Assembly (NCBI RefSeq): GCF_943737005.1
Contig: NZ_CALSFU010000017.1
Coordinates: forward strand, 1-64,000
DNA: 64,000 bases
Direction of reading: 5' to 3'
Source: Achromobacter sp. Marseille-Q4962
GTDB taxonomy: Bacteria > Pseudomonadota > Gammaproteobacteria > Burkholderiales > Burkholderiaceae_B
Shown: positions 35,052 to 44,397 of the stretch, one piece after another
Layout of the letters: each line of letters begins with the position of its first letter
Numbering within the stretch: position 1 is the first letter of the stretch
The notes under the pieces: model-generated
Seen by the model: only the letters and a program-made list of their open reading frames with translations
What the model was told of the DNA's origin: nothing
Databases searched by the model: none
Position numbers and translations under genes: made by a program

Positions 35052-35726
35052 ATGGCGGATCCGATGATTTCCCCGGCTCGCCCCACCCTGCTCTTCGTGC
35101 ACGGCTGGGCTTTCGACGCCCGCTTCTGGGACGGCCTGCGCCTGCGGCTCGGCGACTGGCCCCATGCGGTGGCCGACGCCGGCTATTACGGCGCCCCTGT
35201 CCATCCCCGGCCGGACGGTCCCGTGGTGGCCATCGGCCACTCGCTGGGCGTGCTGCGGCTGCTGGAAACCCTGCCGCCGCGCTGTGCCGGCCTGGTGTCG
35301 ATCAACGGCTTCGCCCGCTTCGGCGGGGGGCCCGGGTTTCCGCAAGGCGTACCGCGCCGCCTGCTGGACCGCATGCTGGCGCGCCTGGCCGCCGAGCCCG
35401 AAGCCGCGGTGCGGGAGTTCCGGCAGCGTTGCGGCGCGGACGGCCCCGGCGGCGCGCCGCGCGCCGAGGCGCTGGCCGGCGGCCTGCAGGCGCTGCGCGA
35501 TCTGGACCTGCGCCATGCCCTGGACGCCCTGCCCGTGCCGCTGCTGGCGCTGGCGGGCGGCGCCGATCCCATCGCGCCCCCCGCCCTCACGCAGGCCGCC
35601 TTCGCCGCGCGCCCGGCCGCCGAACTGCAATGGCTGCCCGAGGGCGGCCATCTGCTGCCGGCGACGCACGCGCCCTGGTGCGCGCAGCACATCCGCGCTT
35701 TCCTGGCGCGCCTGGCGCGGCCATGA
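35052..35726 (+). CDS. BioH-like alpha/beta hydrolase (pimeloyl-ACP methyl ester esterase)
   Basis: A 224-residue alpha/beta hydrolase. The nucleophile is S64 in AIGHSLGVLRLL, with likely acid D172 in GGADPIAPP and base H200 in EGGHLLP. The oxyanion segment FVHGWAFDARFW is like BioH. Within a biotin operon the expected reaction is release of methanol from pimeloyl-ACP methyl ester, ending the disguised fatty-acid cycle begun by BioC. Its stop overlaps the bioCD start by 4 bp. It is shorter than E. coli BioH (256), so a different BioH-type isozyme is possible. Confidence 0.85.
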   Translation: MADPMISPARPTLLFVHGWAFDARFWDGLRLRLGDWPHAVADAGYYGAPVHPRPDGPVVAIGHSLGVLRLLETLPPRCAGLVSINGFARFGGGPGFPQGVPRRLLDRMLARLAAEPEAAVREFRQRCGADGPGGAPRAEALAGGLQALRDLDLRHALDALPVPLLALAGGADPIAPPALTQAAFAARPAAELQWLPEGGHLLPATHAPWCAQHIRAFLARLARP

Positions 35727-37153
35727 ACCCCGCCTCGCGCAAAGAAGCGGTGGCGCGGCGTTTCGGCGCGGCGGCCAGCGGCTATGAAGCGCACGCGTCC
35801 GTGCAGCGCACGGCCGCCGAGCGGCTGGCCCGCGACATCGCCCGCCTGCCGCTGCCGCCGCGCCCGCGCATCCTGGAAATCGGCTGCGGCACCGGCCTGC
35901 TCACGCGCGCCCTGGCTCGGCGGCTGGGGCCGGCGGACTGGACCGTCACCGACATCTCTCCCGGCATGCTGGAGGCCGCCCGGCGCGCCGGCGCGCTGCC
36001 CGCCGGGGCGCGCTGCCTGGTGCTGGACGGCGAGCATCCCGCGGGCCTCGAAGGCGGCTACCACCTGGTCTGCTCCAGCCTGGCCGTGCAGTGGTTCGGC
36101 GACCTGAACGCCGGGCTCGGCCGGCTTGCCGGGCTGCTGGCCCCGGGCGGCTACCTGGCCGTGGCCACGCTGGCCGCCGACACTTTCGAGCAGTGGCGCG
36201 CGGCGCACCGCGCCCTGGGCCTGCGGGCGGCGACGCCGCGCTATCCGCCCGCCGCGGCCATCCGTCCGGCCATGCGCAATATGGCCGGTGGCGTGCGCGA
36301 AGAACGCCTGATACAAGACTATCCGGACGGGCTGCGGTTCCTGCGGTCCCTGAAGGGCATAGGGGCCACGCTGCCCGCGCCCGGCCGGCCCGCGCTCGAC
36401 GCGGCCGCGCTGCGCAGGGTGCTGGCGAAATTCGACGAACAGGGAGCCAGGGCGACCTATCACCTGGCCTACGGCATGTGGAATAGACAAGACAAGCGCC
36501 CCGCAGGCGTATTCGTGACCGGCACCGACACCGGCATCGGCAAGACGCTGGTGTCGGCCATCCTGGCCCGCGCCTGGGGCGCCGACTACTGGAAGCCCGT
36601 GCAGACGGGCCTGGCGGAAGAAACCGGCGACACCGAGACGGTGGCCGCGCTGGCCGAACTGCCGCCGGAGCGGGTGCACCTGCCGGCCTACGAGCTGCAG
36701 GCGCCGCTGTCGCCGTGGGCGGCGGCGTCGCTGGAGAACGCCGCGGTGGACGCGGCCTCGATCGCGCCGCCCGCGACCCGCGCGCCGCTGGTGGTCGAAG
36801 GCGCGGGCGGGCTGTACGTGCCGATCGACGAGCGGCACATGATGATCGACCTGATCGACCGGCTGGGGCTGCCCGTGGTGCTGGCCGCCCGCAGCGGCCT
36901 GGGCACCATCAACCACACGCTGCTGAGCCTGGAGGCGCTGCGCCGGCGCGCGATACCGGTGCTGGGCGTGGTCATGAGCGGACCGCTGTCGCCGGGCAAC
37001 CGCCATGCCATCGAACGCTTCGGCAACGTGCGGGTGCTGGCCGAGATTCCGCCCCTGGCCGCCGTCGACGCGCGGGCCGTGGCCCGGCTGGCCGAAACCG
37101 TGCCGCCCCTGCAGGCTTGCCTGGCGGCGCTGGAAGCAGACGCGCGGCGCTGA
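35723..37153 (+). CDS. BioC-BioD fusion: malonyl-ACP methyltransferase and dethiobiotin synthetase
   Basis: One open frame of 476 residues holds two complete enzymes. Residues 1-252 are BioC: SAM motif ILEIGCGTGLLTRAL at 50-64, then CSSLAVQWFGDLNAGL and the C-terminal THLAYG-like end (TYHLAYGMW). After a linker of only about eight residues, 262-476 are BioD: P-loop GTDTGIGKT at 267-275, KPVQTGL, VVEGAGGLYVPI and the ATP-site end. BioC methylates malonyl-ACP to start pimelate synthesis; BioD closes the ureido ring. Met252 could be a second start, but no ribosome site precedes it. No frameshift is needed to read through. Confidence 0.92.
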   Translation: MNPASRKEAVARRFGAAASGYEAHASVQRTAAERLARDIARLPLPPRPRILEIGCGTGLLTRALARRLGPADWTVTDISPGMLEAARRAGALPAGARCLVLDGEHPAGLEGGYHLVCSSLAVQWFGDLNAGLGRLAGLLAPGGYLAVATLAADTFEQWRAAHRALGLRAATPRYPPAAAIRPAMRNMAGGVREERLIQDYPDGLRFLRSLKGIGATLPAPGRPALDAAALRRVLAKFDEQGARATYHLAYGMWNRQDKRPAGVFVTGTDTGIGKTLVSAILARAWGADYWKPVQTGLAEETGDTETVAALAELPPERVHLPAYELQAPLSPWAAASLENAAVDAASIAPPATRAPLVVEGAGGLYVPIDERHMMIDLIDRLGLPVVLAARSGLGTINHTLLSLEALRRRAIPVLGVVMSGPLSPGNRHAIERFGNVRVLAEIPPLAAVDARAVARLAETVPPLQACLAALEADARR

Positions 37154-37182
37154 AAACCCGGGCCGGCTGCCCCCGTTTTCAG
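37150..37182. terminator. Bidirectional hairpin between bioCD and the CoA-transferase gene
   Basis: CTGAAAAC (37150-37157) pairs with GTTTTCAG (37175-37182), with GGG/CCC inside. The arms overlap the stop codons of the two convergent genes and supply A- or T-rich ends on either strand, so it can act in both directions. Confidence 0.65.
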
Positions 37183-38378
37183 CTCTCGCCCAGCACGCCG
37201 AGCGCGCGCAGCTCGGCCACGCGCCGCGGCGAAAGGCCGGCTTCGGCAAGCACCTCGTCGCTGTGCTCGCCGAAGGCCGGCGCGGCGCGCGGCGCGCCGG
37301 CGCGGCCCCGCTCGTGCTTGATCGCCTGGGCGAATCCCCGGTAGCTGCCCACCACCGGATGCGCATAGGTCGCCATCATGCCCTCGGCCTCGACCTGCGG
37401 AAAGTCGAACATGTCTTCCACTCCGCGCACGGCGGCGCAAGGCACTTCGTCGCCGAACACGGCTTCCCATTCGAGCGCGCCGCGGCGGCGCAGCGCCTGG
37501 CGCAGGCGGGGCACGATTTCGTCGCGGCGCTGGGCGCGCTTGCGCACGGTGTCGTAGCGCTCGTCGCGGGCCAGGTCGTCCAGGCCGGTCCTGGCGCACA
37601 GCGCCTGCCAGAAATGCGGCGTATTGGCCGACAGGTACAGGTAGCCGTCGCCCGTGGGATGCAGGCCGGTGATGCCGCCCGAGCGCATGTCGCGGCCGAT
37701 GTCGCGCGGCTCGCCTTCCGCCCACACCAGGCGGGCCGACTGCAGGGCCAGCGCGCTGCGCAGCAGCGACACCCCCACGAACTGGCCTCGCCCGCTGCGC
37801 TCGCGCTCGTAGAGGGCGGATGCCACGCCCGCGGCCACCATGGCCGAAGCGTAGTAGTCCACGACCGAGCCGTACACGATCTCCGGCGGCCCGTCCGCCT
37901 TGCCTTGCAGCGCGCACATGCCCGTCATCGTCTGCAGCACCTGGTCGTAGCCCGCCTTGTCCTTCAGCGGGCCGGTTTCGCCATAGCCGCTCACCGCGCA
38001 ATAGACGAGGCGGGGGTTGAGGGCCGAGAGGCGCTCGTAGTCGATGCCCAGGCGCGCCGGAACGCTGGGGCGGAAGTTGTGCACCAGTACGTCGGCGGTG
38101 CGCGCCAGCGCCAGCAGGACCTCCAGGCCCTCCTGGCGCTTGAGGTCCAGCGCCACCCCGCGCTTGCCGCGGTTCACGCCCAGGAAGGCGCGGCTTTCGG
38201 AGGCCAGCGTGGACGGGTATTTGCGCAGGTTGTCGCCGGCCGGCGGCTCGATCTTCACCACGTCGGCGCCCTGGTCGGCCAGCAGCGCGCAGCCGTAGGG
38301 GCCGGCAATGTAGGCGCTCAGGTCCAGCACCCGCACGCCGGAGAGCGGCCCGCCCGGCGAAGCGTGGGGCGCGCTCAT
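37179..38378 (-). CDS. CaiB/BaiF-type (class III) CoA-transferase
   Basis: A 399-residue cytosolic enzyme. The fold markers are LSAYIAGPYGCALLADQGAD, KIEPPAGDNLRK, LGVNRGKRGVALDLK and the catalytic aspartate D174 in YGSVVDYYASAM. Class III enzymes move CoA between carboxylic acids, often succinyl-CoA to a substrate acid. It is last in an operon after a Bug receptor and a CitE-like lyase, overlapping the lyase by 4 bp. The logical order is uptake, CoA activation, cleavage. The acid is unknown; citramalate-, itaconate- or malate-like acids would fit. Confidence 0.9.
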   Translation of the reverse strand: MSAPHASPGGPLSGVRVLDLSAYIAGPYGCALLADQGADVVKIEPPAGDNLRKYPSTLASESRAFLGVNRGKRGVALDLKRQEGLEVLLALARTADVLVHNFRPSVPARLGIDYERLSALNPRLVYCAVSGYGETGPLKDKAGYDQVLQTMTGMCALQGKADGPPEIVYGSVVDYYASAMVAAGVASALYERERSGRGQFVGVSLLRSALALQSARLVWAEGEPRDIGRDMRSGGITGLHPTGDGYLYLSANTPHFWQALCARTGLDDLARDERYDTVRKRAQRRDEIVPRLRQALRRRGALEWEAVFGDEVPCAAVRGVEDMFDFPQVEAEGMMATYAHPVVGSYRGFAQAIKHERGRAGAPRAAPAFGEHSDEVLAEAGLSPRRVAELRALGVLGES

Positions 38379-39235
38379 CGCGGCCCCCCGCCGGCCGCGC
38401 GCAGCACGGCCTCGGCGCGCCGCAGGAACGGTCCGTCTATCATGCGTCCGTCCACCACGAAGGCGGCCACGCCGCGCGCGTCGGCGTCCCGCGCGGCTTC
38501 CACGACGCGGGCGGCATGCGCGACTTCCGCCTCGCTGGGGCGGAACGCTCCGTTGGCCAGCGGAACCTGGCTCGGGTGGATGCAGCTCTTGCCCAAAAAC
38601 CCGAGCCGCCGGGCGAGCTCGGCCTCGGCCTGGAATCCGGCGGCGTCGGCGATGTCGGCAAAGGCAGAGTCGTAGGCGAAAACGCCGGCCTCGGCCGCGG
38701 CCAGCGCCAGGCTGAACATGACCTGCTGCACGGCGGCGGGCTCGCGCCGCGCGATGCCGGCGGGCTCGAAGAGATCGCCAAGCCCGAGCTGCAGCCCCGC
38801 CACGCTGGGATGCGCGGCCGCCAGGCTGGCGGCGCGCCGCAGCGCGGCCGGCGCCTCGATGTTGAGCAGCAGGCCGACGGGCTCGCGCACGCCGTTGGCG
38901 TAGGCCGCCTGCGCGATCGCCGCCGCGGCGGCGGCCACGTCTTCCACCCGCTGCGCCTTGGGCAGGTTGACCATGTGCAGCCCGGGCCGGACCACGGCGG
39001 CCAGGTCCGCGTGGAACTCGCTCGAATCCAGCGCGTTGACGCGGACGATGAGCGTCTTGCCGCTGGCGCGCGCGGCGGGGTCGGCCAGCAGCCCGGCGAC
39101 GTTGGCGCGCGCCTCGGCCTTGCGGCCCGCGGCCACCGCGTCTTCCAGGTCGAACGACAGCGCGTCGGCGGGGCCGGCCAGCGCCTTGGCGAAAAGTTCC
39201 GGGCGGGATCCGGGAACGAACAGTTTGCTTCTCAT
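38375..39235 (-). CDS. CitE-like / HpcH-HpaI aldolase family lyase
   Basis: A 286-residue TIM-barrel lyase of the citrate-lyase beta-subunit-like group. Markers are RSKLFVPGSRPELFAKAL, LSFDLEDAVA with the acidic metal ligands, VRVNALDS, LLLNIEAPAAL, LQLGLGDL and GKSCIHPSQV. CitE-like proteins outside citrate lyase cleave or make malyl-CoA, citramalyl-CoA or similar beta-hydroxy-acyl-CoA. Pairing with a CoA-transferase supports such a substrate. The start at MRSKLFVPG is chosen by family alignment; an ATG five codons earlier is possible. Confidence 0.87.
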   Translation of the reverse strand: MRSKLFVPGSRPELFAKALAGPADALSFDLEDAVAAGRKAEARANVAGLLADPAARASGKTLIVRVNALDSSEFHADLAAVVRPGLHMVNLPKAQRVEDVAAAAAAIAQAAYANGVREPVGLLLNIEAPAALRRAASLAAAHPSVAGLQLGLGDLFEPAGIARREPAAVQQVMFSLALAAAEAGVFAYDSAFADIADAAGFQAEAELARRLGFLGKSCIHPSQVPLANGAFRPSEAEVAHAARVVEAARDADARGVAAFVVDGRMIDGPFLRRAEAVLRAAGGGPR

Positions 39236-39272
39236 TGCTTGCACTCGCATCTCGGCGGCCGCGCGCCGCACG

Positions 39273-40256
39273 TTACTGGGCGGAGATGTGGCGTTCCTCG
39301 GCCACCTGCTTCCATTTGCCGGCATCCGCGCGGACCAGGTCCGCGAACTGCGGCACGGTCAGCGTGGCCGGCACGGCGCTTTCCTCGGCAAACATGGCGC
39401 GCATCTTGTCGTCGGTGACAATGGCGCGTATTTCCTGGTTCAGGCGCTCGACCAGGGGCGCGGGCGCGCCCTGCGGCGCCAGGACGCCCCACCACAGCTC
39501 CACCGAATAGCCGGGCACGCTCTCGCCGATGGCGGGCAGGTCCGGATAGAACTGCGAGCGGCCGGGCGAAGTCACCGCCAGCACGCGCAGCCTGCCGCCC
39601 TTGAGCAGGGACGCCACGGAGGCGAAGCTGCCGATCACGAAATCCACGCGGCCGCCCGCGAGGTCGTTCAACGCCGGCGACATGCCCTTGTAGGGCACGT
39701 GCGTGAAAGAGGTCTGTGCGCCCCCCGCCAGGATTTCGCTCGCCATCTGGTTGACCGAGCCCACCCCGGCGCTGCCGTAGGTCAGCTTGCCCGGATCCTT
39801 GCGGCCCGCCGCCAGCAGGTCGGCCACGGAGCGGTACGGCGAATCCTTGCCCACCACCAGCGCCATGGGGCTGCGCGCCAGCATGGCCACCGGCGCGAAG
39901 CTGCGGACCACGTCGTACTTGAGGTTGGTTTGCACGGCGGCATTGGTCGTCAGCGTGGACGACGAGAGCATCAGCACCGAACCGTCCCTGGCCGCGCGCG
40001 AAACGTATTCCGCGCCGATGGCTCCGCCCGCGCCGGGCCGGTTCTCGACGATGACCGGCACCGACAGGCGGTCCGACAGTTTTTCGGCCAGTACGCGCGC
40101 GAACACGTCATTGCTGCCGCCGGGCGGAAAGGGCACCACCATGGTGATGTTCTGCGGCAGCGCGGGCGCACCCGCCGGGGCGGCCGCCGACGCGGGCGCG
40201 CCCGCGCACAGTCCGAGGCTCAATGCGGCCGCAAGGCCGGCCAGGGTCTTTTTCAT
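39273..40256 (-). CDS. Bug-family (TctC-like) periplasmic receptor
   Basis: A 327-residue receptor with a Sec signal peptide ending around GAPASAAAP (residue 27). Hallmarks are MVVPFPPGGSNDVFARVLAE, VIVENRPGAGGAIGAEYVSR, THVPYKGMSPALNDLAGGRV and YPDLPAIGESVPGYSVE. It is the first gene of the lyase and CoA-transferase operon and should deliver the acid used by them. There is no partner permease in the window. Confidence 0.9.
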   Translation of the reverse strand: MKKTLAGLAAALSLGLCAGAPASAAAPAGAPALPQNITMVVPFPPGGSNDVFARVLAEKLSDRLSVPVIVENRPGAGGAIGAEYVSRAARDGSVLMLSSSTLTTNAAVQTNLKYDVVRSFAPVAMLARSPMALVVGKDSPYRSVADLLAAGRKDPGKLTYGSAGVGSVNQMASEILAGGAQTSFTHVPYKGMSPALNDLAGGRVDFVIGSFASVASLLKGGRLRVLAVTSPGRSQFYPDLPAIGESVPGYSVELWWGVLAPQGAPAPLVERLNQEIRAIVTDDKMRAMFAEESAVPATLTVPQFADLVRADAGKWKQVAEERHISAQ

Positions 40257-40385
40257 CTTCAGTCTCCACTCCTCGATGGCCCGCCGCTGCGCGGCGCGGA
40301 TCCGGTTGTTGTCCGTTGCGAATACTAGGCCCCGCCCCTGGTGATATAAAGCGAGGATTCTTAAAACGCTACGTGAGGATTTCTG

Positions 40386-41300
40386 ATGAAGATCGAGTCT
40401 TTCCGTACCCTGAACGCGGTGCTGCGCGGCGGCAGTTTCGCGGCCGGCGCGGCCGACATGAACCTGTCTCCCAGCGCGGTCAGCCTGCAGATGAAGCAGA
40501 TGGAGGAGTACTTCGGGCAGCCGCTGTTCGACCGCTCGGCGCTGCAGGTGCGTCCCAACGCCTTCGCCGCCGAAGTGGACGCCGTGCTGCAGGAGGCGCT
40601 GGCGCGCCTGGACGAACTGCGCCGGCGCAGCACCCCGGCCGTGGAAGGCAAGGTGCGGATGGGCATCATCGAACCCCTGCAGGTCACGCTGCTGCCGCCG
40701 CTGCTGCGCACCGTGCGCGAGCGCTACCCGAAGCTGGACGTGCGGCCCGTGCGCGGCCGCGTGGCCGACCTGGTCGAAAAGCTCAAGCGCGGCGAGATCG
40801 ACGCGGCCATCATCGTGCAGCCCGAAACGGGCGGGTCCAGCCGGCTTGCGTGGACGCCGCTGTTTCGCGAGCGCCTCGTGCTGATCGCGCCGCCCGGCTC
40901 GCGCGAAAAGACCGTGGCCGAGCTGTTCCGCCGCCACGAATGGATACGCTTCGACAAGAGCACGGTGGGCGGCCGCATCGCGGCCCGCTATGTGGCGCAG
41001 CATGCGCCCCACGCCCGCTGCCGCCTGGAGATGCAGTCGCTGGCGGCGCTGACGGCGCTGGTGTCCGAGGGGCTGGGCGTGTGCATTCTGCCCGAGCCCG
41101 GCCGCAACCTGCTGGACGTGCATCCGGTGCGCGTGCTGCCGCTGGGCAAGAACGGGCCCTGCCGGCAGATCTCGTTCGTGAGCCGGCTGGCCGACCAGGA
41201 GAACCGGCTGGTCCAGGCGCTGCTGGATGGCGCGCAATCGGCGGCCGGGGAGACCGCTGCCGACAGGGCCGGCGGCCAGGCCGCGGCGGCGAACCCGTAA
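40386..41300 (+). CDS. LysR-family transcriptional regulator
   Basis: A 304-residue regulator. The HTH lies at residues 1-58 (MKIESFRTLNAVLRGGSFAA, then LFDRSALQVRPNA), and the wing lacks the usual T-x-A-G-E ending. The effector domain starts VRMGIIEPLQVTLLPPLL. It is divergent from the Bug/CitE/CaiB operon, with 129 nt between starts, and is the likely regulator of it. Confidence 0.88.
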   Translation: MKIESFRTLNAVLRGGSFAAGAADMNLSPSAVSLQMKQMEEYFGQPLFDRSALQVRPNAFAAEVDAVLQEALARLDELRRRSTPAVEGKVRMGIIEPLQVTLLPPLLRTVRERYPKLDVRPVRGRVADLVEKLKRGEIDAAIIVQPETGGSSRLAWTPLFRERLVLIAPPGSREKTVAELFRRHEWIRFDKSTVGGRIAARYVAQHAPHARCRLEMQSLAALTALVSEGLGVCILPEPGRNLLDVHPVRVLPLGKNGPCRQISFVSRLADQENRLVQALLDGAQSAAGETAADRAGGQAAAANP

Positions 41301-41337
41301 GCCACGCCGCGCCCGCTGACGGGCACGGACCGCCCGC

Positions 41338-41364
41338 AAAAAAAGCGGGTGCCCGCAGGCACCC
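41338..41364 (-). terminator. Intrinsic terminator after aceA
   Basis: On the minus strand GGGTGCC and GGCACCC pair around four bases, followed by GC and a run of seven T. It lies 75 nt beyond the isocitrate lyase stop. This is the clearest intrinsic terminator in the window. Confidence 0.85.
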
Positions 41365-41439
41365 TGAATCCACCCTACAACAACTACAGCACAACAGCAC
41401 AGCGATCCGGGCCCGGCCAGGGGCCCGGCGGTGGCCCCG

Positions 41440-42759
<1,320 letters not shown>

Positions 42760-43077
42760 GGCGATGCTCCTGTCGGTAATGGGAAGACTTGCTTGGATCG
42801 GGGTGCTGCAATGCTTGAATCGTTGGAGAAAGTCTAAGCCTGTGCTGCAGGGCAAAGCGGCCTGATATCTTATATAAGACAAAAATTATTTTTCTTTAAA
42901 ATCAATCAATTACAAACATCGTTTCGCATTACGAAAGCATGTTGTCAAGGATGAAATGGGTTTGCGCTGCTGCGCAGCACCCGCTTTCACATCTTGAAGA
43001 CGGCATTTCACGATCCGGAAAATAGCCAGCCCGCAAGCGCCTAAAATGCCGGTATTTCCCGCAATGACCGAATCGCC
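42760..43077. other. Divergent intergenic region between aceA and queF
   Basis: This is the longest gap in the window and is strikingly AT-rich around 42868-42925 compared with its surroundings. It holds a 12-bp palindrome at 42868-42879 and a second one, TGCTGCGCAGCA, at 42968-42979. The AT-rich part would suit the aceA promoter. No gene, RNA or riboswitch was recognised. Confidence 0.6.
42868..42879. promoter_or_regulatory. Perfect palindrome TCTTATATAAGA upstream of aceA
   Basis: A perfect 12-bp palindrome sits 109 nt before the isocitrate lyase ATG, next to an A/T-rich tract. Palindromes of this type are bound by FadR/VanR-type GntR regulators of central carbon genes in betaproteobacteria. 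The link to a particular protein is inference. Confidence 0.5.
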
Positions 43078-43902
43078 ATGACGCTGTCGCACGGCCCGCT
43101 GGGCCAACCCGTGAGCTATGCCTCGCAATACGATCCTTCGCTGCTCTTTCCCATCGCGCGCGCGCACAACCGCGCGGCGCTGGCGCTGGACCGCGGGCCG
43201 CTGCCCTTTCATGGCGTGGATATCTGGAATGCCTATGAGCTGTCGTGGCTGGACGCCAAGGGCAAGCCGCGCGTGGCCATGGCCACCTTCAGCGTGCCGG
43301 CCGACAGCCCCAACATCATCGAGTCCAAGTCGTTCAAGCTGTACCTGAACTCCTACAACCAGACGCGGCTGGTGAATTCGGCCGCGCTGCGCGGCCGGCT
43401 CGAGCGCGACCTGAGCGCGGCGGCGGGCGCGCCGGTGGGGCTGGATTTCATCCTGCCGCAGCGCTTCGGCGAGCTGCGCATGGCCGAGCCCGAAGGCATC
43501 TATATAGACAAGCTGGACGTGGAGATCGACACCTACGAGCCCGATGCCGGCCTGCTGCGCACGCGGCCCGGCGACCCCGTCGAGGAGACCTTGGCTTCGC
43601 GACTGCTGAAATCGAATTGCCCGGTGACCGGCCAGCCCGACTGGGCCACGCTGCAGATCCGCTACCGCGGCGCGCCCATCGACCGCGAATCGCTGCTGCG
43701 CTATGTGGTGTCGTTCCGCCAGCACGCGGAATTCCACGAGCATTGCGTGGAGCGCATCTACACCGACGTCATGCAGACCTGCCGGCCCGAGAAACTCACC
43801 GTGTACGCGCGCTACACGCGCCGCGGCGGCCTGGACATCAACCCCTGGCGCAGCAACTTCGAAGCGGCGCCGCCGCCGGAGGTGCGCACCGTCCGGCAAT
43901 AG
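43078..43902 (+). CDS. queF: QueF, NADPH-dependent 7-cyano-7-deazaguanine reductase
   Basis: A 274-residue, two-domain (long, YqeK-independent) QueF that reduces preQ0 to preQ1 for queuosine tRNA modification. The nucleophile is C181 in [15 protein letters not shown]. The NADPH-binding [11 protein letters not shown] motif is at 82-92 and the substrate Glu/His region is [16 protein letters not shown]. Length matches the E. coli type. The ribosome site is weak. Its 3' end abuts the remnant of a cytochrome c peroxidase on the other strand. Confidence 0.95.
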   Translation: MTLSHGPLGQPVSYASQYDPSLLFPIARAHNRAALALDRGPLPFHGVDIWNAYELSWLDAKGKPRVAMATFSVPADSPNIIESKSFKLYLNSYNQTRLVNSAALRGRLERDLSAAAGAPVGLDFILPQRFGELRMAEPEGIYIDKLDVEIDTYEPDAGLLRTRPGDPVEETLASRLLKSNCPVTGQPDWATLQIRYRGAPIDRESLLRYVVSFRQHAEFHEHCVERIYTDVMQTCRPEKLTVYARYTRRGGLDINPWRSNFEAAPPPEVRTVRQ

Positions 43903-43916
43903 CGGGCCGCGCCTCG

Positions 43917-44317
43917 CCGGCCGAGCTGCGGCCGGCCCATCACGTCCACCGCCTGCGCCAGCGTGGCCGCCGCGCCGTCGTGGAAGTAGGGATAGGTCAG
44001 CGCCACGTTGCGCAGCGTGGGCACCTTGAAGTTGAACCTGCCGGCATCCTTGCCGGTCACCGCCGCGCGGCCCTCGGCCTTGTTGTCGGTCTGGCAGGGC
44101 ATGACCGGGTCCGTCTTCTGGAACGAATTGCCGCCCACGCCCGGGCCGTTGTGGCAGGCGATGCAGCCGCTGCTCTTGAAGAGCTCGCAGCCCGCCAGCT
44201 CGCGCACCGTGAGGGCCTTCTTGTCGCCGCGCAGCCACTTGTCGAAGCGCGAATTGGGCGTACCAGCGTTTCCTCGAAGGCGGCCAGGGCCAGGGCTATT
44301 GCAACGGGCGGCGGCAA
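43917..44317 (-). pseudogene. Dihaem cytochrome c peroxidase (CcpA/MauG family) relic
   Basis: The minus strand carries the second haem region of a cytochrome c peroxidase: AIALALAAFEETLV, then TPNSRFDKWLRGDK, the haem site CIACH in FKSSGCIACHNGPGVGGNSF, and FKVPTLRNVALTYPYFHDG. The first 15 codons are in a different frame from the rest, with a one-base deletion near 44262. The N-terminal 200 residues and the C-terminal LxxFLxxLT end are missing, the latter truncated against queF. It is a decayed fragment. Confidence 0.85.
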
Positions 44318-44397
44318 GCGGCGCTTTGCGGCGGGTCAAGTCCGGAACCGGGCGCTTGCGCCGCCGCTCCGGCGCAAGCGCCGCGCCGCCGGAAGCC

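Noticed and set aside
36440..36520. Frameshift or sequencing error as the cause of the BioC-BioD junction
   Set aside because: Both halves are in the same frame and complete, and the join lies exactly between the domains, so no error is needed.
35186..37366. A 726-residue minus-strand frame opposite bioCD
   Set aside because: Shadow frame; BioC and BioD motifs are unambiguous on the plus strand.
42880..43077. preQ1 riboswitch in front of queF
   Set aside because: I looked for a C-rich stem followed by an A-rich tail near the ribosome site and saw none; the region has only a short palindrome.
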